The position numbers and the translations under genes were made by a program. From contig MEHQ01000553.1 in assembly GCA_008828725.1 (NCBI GenBank), positions 354,390 through 418,389 on the forward strand: a stretch of 64,000 nucleotides of DNA. Direction: 5' to 3'. Positions 50,601-55,897 of this stretch are shown piece after piece. The stretch is from Saccharina japonica. Taxonomy: Eukaryota > Sar > Phaeophyceae > Laminariales > Laminariaceae. The notes under the pieces are model-generated. The model was not told the origin of the DNA. It saw only the letters and a list, made by a program, of their open reading frames with translations, and made no database searches. The first letter of the stretch is position 1. The number at the start of each line of letters is the position of its first letter.

Positions 50601-52780
50601 TGTATTTACAGTCGATACATTTTTAGCCTATTTATATTTACATGCTACCCCCCCGTCATGGCCTTGTTACCACACCCGCGTCAAAAACCCGTTTGAAAAA
50701 CGAAGTTTGAGTGAGGTCAAAAACAGCTGCACCCAAGCGGAGTTAACGCTGGAGTGAAAATGTGGTAGACCCCTTACCGTGTAGCTCCAGATCCGTGCTA
50801 CGATAGAGGTGCTCATGTATTTCCTTACGGTGGTCACTTGAGGAGCTCTTCAACTCGCCCAGAAACTGTGTTTGGGAGGAAAGTGGAAGTGCTAAACAAT
50901 GAGCGAGCCCGTCGCTCAAGTATACAATAAACAAAATTAAATTCGCAACACAAAACCGAAAAGTCCGACGATTTTCGGTATAAGAGCCTGACCATGCAGG
51001 AAGAGTTCCAGCCACGACGTGCTACACCCGTCGTAGCAAGCGCGGACAGCCCCCATTAACATGCAGACATCAGTGTCAAGTGGGCAAACACGCGATGGGA
51101 AATTACTCCAACGAAATACTGCGGCGATACTCACATGGTTTGGATATTGCTCCGTCCTACGGTGTCGAAGCATGCCGCAAGATCACTCGCATCTTCGTCT
51201 ATGATTCCGCATGACTCGAAGTTCCTTCAACAGACGATGCAAATAGCGCGGATGGGTGTGTACTGCATCGTTATACGGTAGCAAGGCACGCTACAACCAG
51301 CAACCACTTAAAACCGTCGACTTCTATAAGAACAGCCGTTGTCTATTGCTCGAGGCTCAGCGCAGTCCTAGGCACGAAGATAACGGTGATGATAATACCG
51401 CAAGCTGTCGCATGGCGGAGTCGACGAGGTATTGGGTCGGGAGAAAAGGGAACATAACGAACACGTTGTGAAAGTGCAATACAGAGCAATCCAACGGTAG
51501 GGGTACCACGTTTAGGCTCAAGATGTTCCGACCGATTGTGCTCCTCACGTGAGCAACCACCGGATACTACTATTATTTCACTGGTATATTTGTTTTTGGA
51601 CTCGTACCGCATTGGAAGGTTCGGTCGGATCGCGTGAACGAATGTTTCCGAAGTCAGTCGTGTTTGGGGTGAGACATTGAGCTCCTCATGTCAGGAGCTC
51701 AGAAAATTCTGCTGCGCCCCTACCGCGGGATGACTCTACAATGAGCAACAACAGTAGCCCCTTCGTCCAGGTGTACCAATTATTTCAGCTCAAAATCTTA
51801 AAAGATGCACGGTACTGAGCACAGGTGTATCCGTGTCCGAGCACGACAATGCGTGTTGACCTCGCTAAGGACGTCTACAGTCATCAGGCAAACCAGCAAC
51901 CATTTACGTTTTGGGCTACATGACGACACACCACGCGCACCCCACTCTCGAGTTTTGCTTAAACGCCTCGGCGAGGTATCAGCAGAAAAAACATTACGAA
52001 CACAAGCAACAACTGCGATTTACGCTGGCGCGGCACCGTTTGTTTGCCAAATATGTCTCATGGATCACACATACATGCAAAACCGAACTTGCAGGTTTCG
52101 CCGGAATAGTTTGATGGTTCGTCCCATAAGTGATAATATATACCTAAGTTTTGACGTGCCATATAGTGGAACACGGTTAAACCATATATATCTGCGGATA
52201 TTAGACATTGGATCATATCACTACATCCTTACCATGTAACGTTCAACTTCGGGTGAGCTTGGCGCATTGCATTGTGCATATTACCCGTGTGCTAGATCTG
52301 GTGTACACTTACAGAGACGAAGCCCCGGAGATGCAGACGTCAGCCGTAAAGCACCGGGTGTCCCCTGCAACACACCGACGTGAGGGAGAAGGGGGATAAC
52401 GTCAGGCGCTATATATCCACCTTTTCACTTGGTGTGAAACTTCCTTTCAAAATATCCCACACGATACTCTCATCAACCAAGCCCTCATGGCTCCTACAGC
52501 CATGGTCAACCTACTGCTGTGGCGACACTTCCGCGCATACAGTTGCAGCTATCATCCCAGGTACGGGGATGAATACGGTGGTCGTACGTATTGCAGTAGG
52601 ACGAACACACCATTATATGCATTGAAATTAACTGTTCCCGAGCTCAATACCCAGCATGTCTCCCATATAGGTGGGGGTAGCAAGGTTATATGCGAAAGCA
52701 AAACTCAACGACGCCTTGTGGTACTCACCGGTCGTGGCGACCACCAGAAGTACGGGTGTCAACAACCTGGTGACCCGCAT
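13775..52780 (-). CDS. Giant secreted LRR / Cys-rich / GDPH-domain protein gene (about 32 recognised exons)
   Basis: Start ATG at 52780 begins a signal peptide. In order the exons encode a Cys-containing N-cap, 25 LRRs of the 24-residue 'typical' type (LxLxxNxLTxLPxxxFxxLxxLxx), a probable C-cap, an EGF-like exon, a second Cys-rich exon and a long GDPHM domain. Phases are 1 after exon 1, 2 after exon 2, 2-2 for all LRR exons, then 1-1 through the Cys-rich exons into the GDPHM exon, so the modules read through without conflict. One linker exon (phase 2 to 1, between 18666 and 16983) and the 3' terminus are not identified. The product should enter the secretory pathway; no transmembrane helix was seen. 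By analogy with LRR receptors elsewhere a recognition role is likely, but this is inference. The long exon has an apparent frameshift near 14320. Introns hold more than 15 MITEs. Confidence 0.8.
15046..15144 (-). CDS. Second Cys-rich exon
   Basis: The exon is 99 nt, phase 1-1, with acceptor TTGTGCAG and donor TTGCG|GTAAGA. It encodes GCSNDGECADDEACCPASNT, then CEPLLESSSSAC. Six cysteines include a CC pair. The final G completes the Gly of the following GDPHM exon, giving SSSSAC-GDPHM. Confidence 0.8.
16114..16334. mobile_element. MITE family 2 copy with ACAG duplication
   Basis: The TIR is GAGCAAACCCACGGTAGGGG against CCCCTACCGTGGGATGACTC. ACAG flanks both sides. Confidence 0.9.
16906..16983 (-). 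CDS. EGF-like Cys-rich exon
   Basis: The exon is 78 nt, phase 1-1, with acceptor TTTCGCAG and donor CTGCG|GTGCGT. It encodes CPEDLTCDEDGSPCECQSG and then NNGYSC. The five cysteines, with the CxC pair and a Gly-rich tail, look EGF-like. The trailing G joins the TT of the next exon to form Val (YSC-VGC), so the two exons fit. The exon that should enter it in phase 1 was not found. Confidence 0.72.
18666..18710 (-). CDS. Probable LRR C-cap exon
   Basis: A 45-nt phase 2-2 exon has acceptor CCTCGCAG and donor CCAC|GTGAGT. With the split Leu it reads LDFQISNSMLPCVPST: the start of another LRR, ending in a Cys-Val-Pro motif as LRR C-caps often do. The frame hits a stop immediately after the donor, supporting splicing there. 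An alternative donor lies at CC|GTGCGT, also phase 2. Confidence 0.5.
19917..20530. repeat. Tandem duplicated exon-intron unit of the LRR array
   Basis: Intron sequence at about 20360-20465 and 20005-20105 is homologous: both have AAGCTG(A/C)AGGGGG, then CGAACGCGATG. The right copy is joined to LRR exon 25; in the left copy the expected LRR exon is absent. Exons 24 and 25 also share flanking intron (GGGAGT(A/C)A(A/T)CACA). Confidence 0.55.
20250..20321 (-). CDS. LRR exon 25 of 25
   Basis: The exon is 72 nt, phase 2-2. It encodes DLGLNSLVTLPAGLF and RGTPELQTL. It is the last recognised LRR before the C-terminal modules. Confidence 0.87.
20537..20608 (-). CDS. LRR exon 24 of 25
   Basis: The exon is 72 nt, phase 2-2. 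It encodes DLFDNELATLPVELF and TGAPDLRTL. It is close in sequence to exon 25; the two are separated by a 215-bp intron and share flanking intron sequence. Confidence 0.87.
20942..21013 (-). CDS. LRR exon 23 of 25
   Basis: The exon is 72 nt, phase 2-2. It encodes LLRSNEVSTLPPGLF and DDLQSLQIL. Acceptor is ACCAG and donor TT|GTAAGG. Confidence 0.85.
21750..22241. mobile_element. MITE family 1 copy interrupted by a foldback element
   Basis: The family 1 ends are at 21750 and 22241. A 209-bp foldback element is inserted at a TTA in the interior. Confidence 0.8.
21824..22032. mobile_element. Foldback element F nested in MITE, TTA duplication
   Basis: Starting GGGCCCGAATTAACGA, its arms are inverted over most of the length and meet near CCAAGATCC. 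TTA flanks both sides (21821-21823 and 22033-22035). A 3-bp TWA-type duplication is typical of PIF/Harbinger-type elements; that placement is inference. Confidence 0.8.
23274..23484. mobile_element. Foldback element F, copy 2
   Basis: This is a 211-bp element with GGGCC ends, bounded by TAA at 23271-23273 and 23485-23487. The arms contain CATTGGTCAACACACGCACC and its complement. Confidence 0.8.
23488..23698. mobile_element. Foldback element F, copy 3
   Basis: It abuts copy 2 with a single TAA between them and another TAA at 23699-23701, forming a tandem pair of two 211-bp hairpins. Confidence 0.8.
24741..24830. mobile_element. MITE family 3 left-end fragment
   Basis: It begins ACTGGTGCTACGGTAGGGGG and shares the subterminal motif of the copy at 45673. 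No matching right end was found. Confidence 0.55.
25287..25632. mobile_element. Degenerate MITE family 1 copy
   Basis: The left end is GGCGTGCTACTGTAG and the right end CATCGTAGCATGCGTC. The interior is rearranged. Another family 1 right-half fragment follows at about 25730-25850. Confidence 0.55.
25937..26008 (-). CDS. LRR exon 22 of 25
   Basis: The exon is 72 nt, phase 2-2. It encodes DLAFNDIAVLPPGVL and DGLGSLQEL. Donor is TT|GTAAGT. A 4.9-kb transposon-filled intron follows, down to LRR exon 23. Confidence 0.85.
26751..27237. mobile_element. MITE family 1 copy split by a second copy
   Basis: The left half is at 26751-26936 and the right half at 27163-27237, with a complete family 1 copy inserted between them. 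Confidence 0.7.
26937..27162. mobile_element. MITE family 1 copy nested in another, CGAG duplication
   Basis: The ends are GACGCATGCTACGATAGAGG and CCTCTACCGTAGCACGCGTC. CGAG occurs on both sides (26933-26936 and 27163-27166). Confidence 0.85.
27457..27528 (-). CDS. LRR exon 21 of 25
   Basis: The exon is 72 nt, phase 2-2. It encodes WLRDNDFVTLPSGVF and EGLTSLQTL. Acceptor is CAATAG and donor CT|GTGAGC. Confidence 0.84.
27838..28020 (+). repeat. Dispersed repeat D, copy 2
   Basis: This copy is in the intron between LRR exons 20 and 21. Its first ~60 bp recur almost exactly at 28379-28440. Confidence 0.65.
28379..28440 (+). repeat. Dispersed repeat D, copy 3 (partial)
   Basis: This is a direct repeat of about 60 bp differing from 27838-27898 at only a base or two, truncated at a run of 16 G. 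Confidence 0.7.
28493..28561 (-). CDS. LRR exon 20 of 25 (69 nt)
   Basis: The exon encodes HLSNNNLILAPGDF and VGATAVEGL, one residue shorter than consensus but still phase 2-2. A 16-nt G run lies about 40 bp to the left, within the intron. Confidence 0.8.
28612..28851. mobile_element. MITE family 2 copy with AGTG duplication
   Basis: The ends are GAGCAATCCCACGGTAGGG and CCCCTACCGTTGGATAACTC. AGTG flanks both sides. Confidence 0.9.
29197..29268 (-). CDS. LRR exon 19 of 25
   Basis: The exon is 72 nt, phase 2-2. It encodes DVRRNMLSAVPSNLF and DYFPSLQLL. Acceptor is CACAG and donor CT|GTGAGT. Confidence 0.84.
30285..30359 (-). CDS. LRR exon 18 of 25 (75 nt, one residue long)
   Basis: The exon encodes NLLGNQFGSFPAGVF and DGMDGSLTEL. 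It has one extra codon in the tail, so phase 2-2 is kept. Acceptor is CGCAG and donor TT|GTGAGT. Confidence 0.82.
30931..31002 (-). CDS. LRR exon 17 of 25
   Basis: The exon is 72 nt, phase 2-2. It encodes SLDGNDLTALEPGTF and EGTPALEYL. Acceptor is TATCAG and donor TT|GTAAGT. Confidence 0.86.
32123..32194 (-). CDS. LRR exon 16 of 25
   Basis: The exon is 72 nt, phase 2-2. It encodes KLSYNGLTILPADTF and GGLTSLLKL. Acceptor is CCCCAG and donor CT|GTGAGT. Confidence 0.86.
32424..32976. mobile_element. MITE family 1 copy split by another
   Basis: The left half is at 32424-32606 and the right half at about 32864-32976. It encloses a complete inverted copy. Confidence 0.7.
32607..32863. mobile_element. 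MITE family 1 copy nested in another, AGCA duplication
   Basis: AGCA flanks both ends (32603-32606 and 32864-32867). The ends are GACCCGTGCTACGATAGAGG and CGCAGCATGCGTC. Confidence 0.85.
33347..33596. mobile_element. MITE family 1 copy
   Basis: The element is full-length, with ends GACGCATGCTACGATAGAGG and CCTCTACCGTAGCACGCGTC. Confidence 0.85.
34578..34649 (-). CDS. LRR exon 15 of 25
   Basis: The exon is 72 nt, phase 2-2. It encodes FMSYNRFTTLPANIF and DNLPGLEVL. Acceptor is GTGCAG and donor CT|GTGAGT. Confidence 0.85.
35681..35914. mobile_element. MITE family 1 copy
   Basis: The left terminus is worn (GGATGCTACGATAGAGG); the right end CCTCTACCGTAGCACGCGTC is intact. Confidence 0.8.
36183..36254 (-). 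CDS. LRR exon 14 of 25
   Basis: The exon is 72 nt, phase 2-2. It encodes KIPSIGLETLPAGIF and DKLATLRVL. The strand half is diverged and the consensus Asn is Ile. Donor is CT|GTGAGT. Confidence 0.78.
36960..37207. mobile_element. MITE family 1 copy with TATA duplication
   Basis: The ends are GACGCCTGCTACGGTAGAGG and CCTCTATCGTAGCATGCGTC. TATA is duplicated at 36956-36959 and 37208-37211. Confidence 0.88.
37787..38028. mobile_element. MITE family 1 copy
   Basis: The ends are GACGCATGCTACGATAGAGG and CTTCTACTGCAGAACGCGTC. It lies 44 bp from LRR exon 13. Confidence 0.8.
38072..38143 (-). CDS. LRR exon 13 of 25
   Basis: The exon is 72 nt, phase 2-2. It encodes DLAHTEFTTFPADLF and DDSQSLLQL. The consensus Asn is Thr. 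A MITE ends 44 bp to its left. Confidence 0.82.
38907..39160. mobile_element. MITE family 1 copy, degenerate termini
   Basis: The inner TIR motifs GTGCTACGGTAGAGG and CCTCTATCGTAG are clear; the outermost bases have drifted. Confidence 0.7.
39349..39420 (-). CDS. LRR exon 12 of 25
   Basis: The exon is 72 nt, phase 2-2. It encodes TLRENPLTELPVGIF and SNLPSLLRL. Acceptor is TCAG and donor CT|GTGAGT. Confidence 0.86.
39759..40011. mobile_element. MITE family 1 copy with CGCC duplication
   Basis: The full-length element is flanked by CGCC at 39755-39758 and 40012-40015. Confidence 0.85.
40471..40542 (-). CDS. LRR exon 11 of 25
   Basis: The exon is 72 nt, phase 2-2. It encodes DLTANDFNTLPIDVF and EGLTYLREL. 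Acceptor is CCAG and donor TT|GTGAGT. Confidence 0.86.
41142..41213 (-). CDS. LRR exon 10 of 25
   Basis: The exon is 72 nt, phase 2-2. It encodes HMGRNDLRTLPGGLF and KDLPSLDIL. Acceptor is GACAG and donor CT|GTGAGT. Confidence 0.84.
41945..42021 (-). pseudogene. Decayed LRR exon with frame-breaking indel
   Basis: The acceptor (TCAG), the start NVNDLTTFAAD and a donor-like CT|GTGAAT are all recognisable. The interval is 77 nt instead of 72, so the second half (VFDR...) falls in another frame. Inclusion would shift the reading frame of all downstream exons. It is best read as an LRR exon under decay or skipped. Confidence 0.6.
42545..42616 (-). CDS. LRR exon 9 of 25
   Basis: The exon is 72 nt, phase 2-2. 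It encodes DLESNQMATLPVDLF and GNCPSLLEL. It carries one unusual Cys in the tail. Confidence 0.85.
43070..43318. mobile_element. MITE family 1 copy
   Basis: The ends are GACGCGTGCTACGGTAGAGG and CTCTATCGTAGCATGCGTC. Confidence 0.85.
43438..43509 (-). CDS. LRR exon 8 of 25
   Basis: The exon is 72 nt, phase 2-2. It encodes DLWFNQLADLPAEVF and SGFPSLLRL. Acceptor is AACCAG and donor CT|GTGAGT. Confidence 0.86.
43732..44017. mobile_element. MITE family 2 copy with TCGG duplication
   Basis: The ends are GAAGAATCCCACGGTAGGGG and CTACCGTGGTATGACTC. TCGG flanks both sides. The copy has an internal tandem duplication of AAGAAAATTCTGCTG near its right end. Confidence 0.88.
44313..44583. mobile_element. 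MITE family 1 copy
   Basis: The ends are GACGCGTGTTACGGTAGAGG and CAGCATGCGTC, with small insertions near the right end. Confidence 0.8.
44626..44927. mobile_element. Diverged MITE family 1 copy
   Basis: The ends are AACGCGTGCTAAGATTGAGG and CAGCAATGCGCGTC. It is only about 40 bp from the preceding copy. Confidence 0.65.
45075..45540. mobile_element. Small element with ~50-bp terminal inverted repeats
   Basis: GAGAATT(ATT)GCCTTTCCGATGAGAATGAAAA occurs near 45090 and inverted near 45490-45525. A (CGAAAA)n tract lies at about 45226-45257 inside. Confidence 0.6.
45673..45948. mobile_element. MITE family 3 copy
   Basis: The ends are ACTGGTGCTACGGTAGGGGG and CCCCCCTATCGTAGCACCAGT. A left-end fragment of the same family is at about 24741-24830, sharing CTGCACAGAG and GAGTGACTG. 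Confidence 0.75.
46079..46150 (-). CDS. LRR exon 7 of 25
   Basis: The exon is 72 nt, phase 2-2. It encodes NLRENRFTALPADVF and AGVPSLLEL, close to consensus. Acceptor is CTCAG and donor CT|GTGAGT. Confidence 0.86.
46688..46759 (-). CDS. LRR exon 6 of 25
   Basis: The exon is 72 nt, phase 2-2. It encodes DLSKIGLPSLPADAF and AGLSSLLEL. The consensus Asn is Ile. It is close in sequence to LRR exon 7, 0.6 kb away. Confidence 0.82.
47043..47293. mobile_element. MITE family 1 copy with ACTT duplication
   Basis: The 251-bp element is flanked by ACTT on both sides (47039-47042 and 47294-47297). Confidence 0.9.
47378..47449 (-). CDS. LRR exon 5 of 25
   Basis: The exon is 72 nt, phase 2-2. It encodes ILDRIITEDLPAGVF and DGLASLRVL. 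The consensus Asn of the beta-strand motif is replaced by Ile, so the repeat is diverged. A complete MITE ends 85 bp to its left, inside the intron. Confidence 0.78.
47838..47906 (-). CDS. LRR exon 4 of 25 with GC splice donor
   Basis: The exon is 69 nt and encodes NLTANPLALMAGDF and VDAASLEIL. At the position where every other exon has GT, the donor reads CT|GCGAGG. GC-AG introns are a known minor class, so the exon may still be spliced, or it may be decaying. Confidence 0.65.
48164..48217 (-). pseudogene. Possible relic LRR exon
   Basis: After an AG acceptor (CACCAG) the frame reads NPPGCQRFNELDLADSG and then meets GTACGT. The RFNELD segment resembles the neighbouring LRR exon 3 (RFNEVD), but the LP..F..L half is lost. 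It could be a decayed LRR exon or a short alternative exon. Confidence 0.3.
48479..48550 (-). CDS. LRR exon 3 of 25
   Basis: The exon is 72 nt, phase 2-2. It encodes SIRFNEVDALPFGVF and EGLESLRVL. Donor is CT|GTGAGT. Confidence 0.85.
48991..49059 (-). CDS. LRR exon 2 of 25 (69 nt, one residue short)
   Basis: The exon encodes NLDFNDLTLQGENF and GATSLDSL. It lacks one residue of the consensus between LT and L. Donor is CT|GTAAGC. Phase 2-2 is kept because exactly one codon is missing. Confidence 0.82.
49409..49470 (+). repeat. (CTA)n microsatellite in intron
   Basis: This tract of TACTACTACT units, with a few interruptions, lies between LRR exons 1 and 2. Confidence 0.85.
49659..49730 (-). 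CDS. LRR exon 1 of 25
   Basis: The exon is 72 nt, phase 2-2. It encodes NLKRNSLTSLPLDLF and a GFGALADL tail. Acceptor is CTCAG and donor TT|GTGAGA. Confidence 0.85.
50790..51044. mobile_element. MITE family 1 copy, degenerate
   Basis: The left end is GATCCGTGCTACGATAGAGG and the right end CGTCGTAGCAAGCGCGG. It lies in the intron between the N-cap exon and LRR1. Confidence 0.7.
51135..51224 (-). CDS. LRR gene exon 3: N-terminal LRR cap
   Basis: This 90-nt exon is phase 2-2, with acceptor TTGAAG and donor ACCAT|GTGAGT. It contains two cysteines (FESCG and LAACFD) and ends VGRSNIQTM. The last residues run directly into LRR1 to give a half repeat, NIQTM-NLKRNSLTSLP, as expected of an N-terminal capping unit. 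Confidence 0.78.
51484..51736. mobile_element. MITE family 2 copy with TACA duplication
   Basis: The ends are GAGCAATCCAACGGTAGGGG and CCCCTACCGCGGGATGACTC. TACA flanks both sides. Confidence 0.9.
52313..52364 (-). CDS. LRR gene exon 2: mature N-terminus with two cysteines
   Basis: The acceptor is GTGTGTTGCAG and the donor TCTCT|GTAAGT. The frame encodes DTRCFTADVCISGASSL, entered in phase 1 and left in phase 2. It reads directly on from the signal peptide and into exon 3, giving a short Cys-bearing N-terminal segment. Confidence 0.78.
52729..52780 (-). CDS. LRR gene exon 1: start codon and signal peptide
   Basis: The frame reads MRVTRLLTPVLLVVATTG: a basic N-terminus followed by a hydrophobic core, a normal signal peptide. 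It ends at a consensus donor (ACCG|GTGAGT) after 17 codons plus one base, and the spare G joins exon 2 to give glycine. This phase match, together with the signal peptide, is why this ATG was chosen. No promoter element could be identified upstream. Confidence 0.8.
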
Positions 52781-54395
52781 AGTGAGCCGTTGGACGCTCG
52801 CTCGCGGCCGCTACCTGAGCACATCGCCAAGAAGCCGGCAAGATAAAGTGGTGGGCCCCGAGGGACATTGCCAAGTCTGAACTTTATTTGCTAGGTATTC
52901 GATGTGAAACACACGATCAATAGGTATCGGTTTACGTCACAACACAGCAAGCTGCACTCGTTCTCCGTGTGTTTTGTCTCGTTCATGTGTACAGCAGTTA
53001 AACAGTGGAAACAACGCAGAAGATCATTGTTTAATTGTAATACTACATAAATACGGCACGGAGATACGAAGCACATGCCCGTGTGGGGGGGGGTACACAG
53101 CACAACGTAGTGTTAAATGGTTGCCCAGCCGCCTCTTTTAGGTGTTCCCAATAGTCGCACAAGACGTTTCACGAAAGGATTAGCGTCTACATCCTATATA
53201 CTGCCCGAGCCCGATTTTTCACCTCGATCGATACAGGACAAAAAGTGTCTGACGGTCTCGCACCGAACCGGTCGGGAGTGAGGTCAACGCCGCGATGCAC
53301 GCATTTTAATGGGGGGAAAAGAAAACGCGTGCCGAACATGACACATTGTTTCGATACACGCGCTTAACGTTCACCTGTACGAGAGGTCCAAGATACCGCG
53401 CCGATGATGGGAAGGTGTTGAAACTTGCAGTCGATCTGGGCAACATAATATGGGGTGGCGATGCAGGTAGTGCCGTCCGTTCAAAACACATGTGGCAGGT
53501 TTGGCGTTCCGACAAGGACAGCAGGCAACACATGCAACAGGCGTCGAGGGTCACCCTTCACTGGGGGCTTGGTCAACACGCAACTACTGTAACACAAATC
53601 GCATGCTATTCACAATTCATCTCCTGTATGCTGTATATACAGACATAGCAAACCATAGTTTCAGATGTCCCCAACGTAAAGGGCTAATTCGTGGGACAAC
53701 TACCTGGAGGCAACTGCCCGTGACATGGCAACGTCGGTCATGTCGCCGACATCGTGCGTTTCAATGATGCTGGGACCTCCATAACGTCAGGCACGCACAT
53801 TCGACCTCAGCGACGTCATTGCATAGCTGAATGTGAAGTTGTCTGGGCCAATTGTCTCATTAGATATGTATATGGGCAGTTCACCGCGGTGTCAAGGAGG
53901 TTAAAACTCCCCGCGAAACAATCGATGGCGATGCCTCTCGTGTCCCGCATCTCAGTTGTTTTGCGGAGGAAGAGAGAAGGCGAGAAGCCGCCATCTGCCC
54001 TGCGTGGTGCACTGTTCGGCGTGCTGTCCTGTGAAGTAGTCTGCGTTCGGATGACGGTGAGCACTCGGGTTTCTATTACGACCCTCAGGGACTCCGGCAA
54101 ATATATTCGTTTGTCGTCGCTCGGTATCACTGTATACTTCGCCGCTGCGATACACGCCATCATGCCGAACAAAGACAATTCATGGCGCTTTGTCAGCTGC
54201 GAGAAGGACCTCGGAGAGGACGGGCTGAAGGTTGACATAAACGCATGACATATGTGTACGGAGAGCCGTATATGACGATGTAGGGATTGTATCAAAGGCA
54301 GTGAATGTCTTACCGAGTATTGTTGCCGTGATCGTTACCGTTTTAAAAGCCTCAGGCCTCCACGTGTCCGAAACTAAGACGGAGATCATGCTGCA
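52781..54395. other. Upstream region of the LRR gene
   Basis: This is sequence 5' of the start codon on the minus strand. Open frames exist on both strands at about 53.8-54.3 kb, but no splice- or motif-supported exon was found. Promoter elements could not be identified. Confidence 0.4.
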
Positions 54396-54432
54396 GCGGA
54401 CACCTAATCGGCTGCAGCGGACACCTTACCGC
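54396..54432 (+). repeat. Short direct repeat CTGCAGCGGACACC
   Basis: The unit CTGCAGCGGACACCT occurs twice, about 23 bp apart, at 54391-54427. A related TGCAGCGGACA is at 54873. Confidence 0.6.
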
Positions 54433-54983
54433 TCGTCATCGAAGCAGCCGACCAGAAGAAATGGACAAACGACATAGTTTGGGTTTTCTACTTGGACGGT
54501 CTTGTCGATTCAAGCGCCGGTATTTTGCCGGGAATCAAGCGACGGAGCCAAATCGCAAGGTTGTACCGCGATCGGTTCAAGCGGGCGCTGTACAAAATGG
54601 TCGGTGCCTCGTCCACCCAAGTTGTCCGAATACTGAAGGCCTCGATAATGAAAGGCCCTGCTGAACGAGTGTCTGCTTTCGACCCTTGGCCAGGAGAGGT
54701 GCACTTCGTCGTGGTCCGAGCGGCCCACCGCAACCTCCTCTTACCGATCATCGGCTTCCATCGGCGAAACCGCACCGACCACGTCGTATCGTACGCTAAG
54801 GCCCTCAGACGTGTACATGCGACATCATTGAAACGATCATCCGGAAATGACCCCTCCTCCTTGCTAGAGCCATGCAGCGGACAACCGTGGAGAGGCTTAT
54901 CCGTCGGACGATGCTTAGGACGATGGTTGGTCGAGAGAAACGGGAACCAGACCGACCTGAAAATAACTTGGCCCGACGTCTAG
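54432..54983 (+). CDS. Unassigned open frame, possibly transposon-derived
   Basis: An uninterrupted frame of about 180 codons, GC-rich relative to its flanks, includes KKWTNDIVWVFYLDGLVDSS and RLYRDRFKRALYKMVG and ends at TAG. I do not recognise the family. It lacks a convincing start codon and could be an exon or a remnant of a mobile-element protein. The minus strand is also open over much of the interval, so coding status is uncertain. Confidence 0.3.
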   Translation, partial: LVIEAADQKKWTNDIVWVFYLDGLVDSSAGILPGIKRRSQIARLYRDRFKRALYKMVGASSTQVVRILKASIMKGPAERVSAFDPWPGEVHFVVVRAAHRNLLLPIIGFHRRNRTDHVVSYAKALRRVHATSLKRSSGNDPSSLLEPCSGQPWRGLSVGRCLGRWLVERNGNQTDLKITWPDV

Positions 54984-55244
54984 CAGGCGAATTCAGGGTG
55001 GTTCAAGCCACTGAGAGGCCCACAGAACACAACCATTTCCTGTTTGGAGTAAATGCTTAGTCATGGCCGAGGGCAGCTGAGAAGAGTGGGAAGTGGTACC
55101 CGCAATCGTCGAAGTGAAGTGTTTCATGGCGAGGTGGCACAGGGGCGAGGTGCACAATAGCTGGCGGACGCCACGCACCGAACGACGTTCAAATCGGCGA
55201 TAAAAAAAGAGGGGGGGGGTGGGGTGTACTCGATATTAATGCAT

Positions 55245-55410
55245 GGCCAAAGTTGTAGGACCATCGATCGTCGCATACATACAGTGCCGGGACGCAGCAT
55301 GTCGGGTGTACACCGACAAGGGAGACGTTGCTGCCACCAAGCGCAAAGCGACGTGAGGTGTTCGGTGAATGGCCTGATGGATGGGCTGCTTCTGATTAAC
55401 AACCGCTTCT
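55245..55410 (+). repeat. Dispersed repeat D, copy 4
   Basis: This is a diverged copy. The conceptual translation across copies keeps a pattern TIDxRIxTxPGRS ... HQAQ ... VRC, so the repeat may derive from an old coding segment. Confidence 0.55.
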
Positions 55411-55897
55411 GAGGGGGGGTAGCTGCACTGATACAGCTGTCAACGACTGCAGGAACGAAATTGTAGACATCGCGTGGCAATGTATCCGTCGGACAAACCA
55501 ATTAAATGTGTGCTACTATAGCCCTCGAAATCAAGCAGTTTGTTTGTTTGTTTCTTGTGGAGTTGTTCACTGGGGCAGCATGGCAAGTCTAAACTCGCAC
55601 GGGACAGACAACGCCAGCGATATACCAATCATATCTGCGAGATGGGTGAAACCGCCCCGCATACATTAAACCCACAGCACGTACAACCGCATCACTGACA
55701 CGGAAGTCATGCAACGATTGACCTTCGATGTCGACATACTGTAGTCTCAAACCCACGTCTACCCCGCTTCGTACCGGCAAGGCCGGTGAATGTATAAATA
55801 TAAATATATATAATTAAATACATACATATCTAACGGCCTCGAAGGCATATACTTGAGATGCGTAGTCTAGGGGGCGAGAGGGTGCCTGCGGCGTCCT

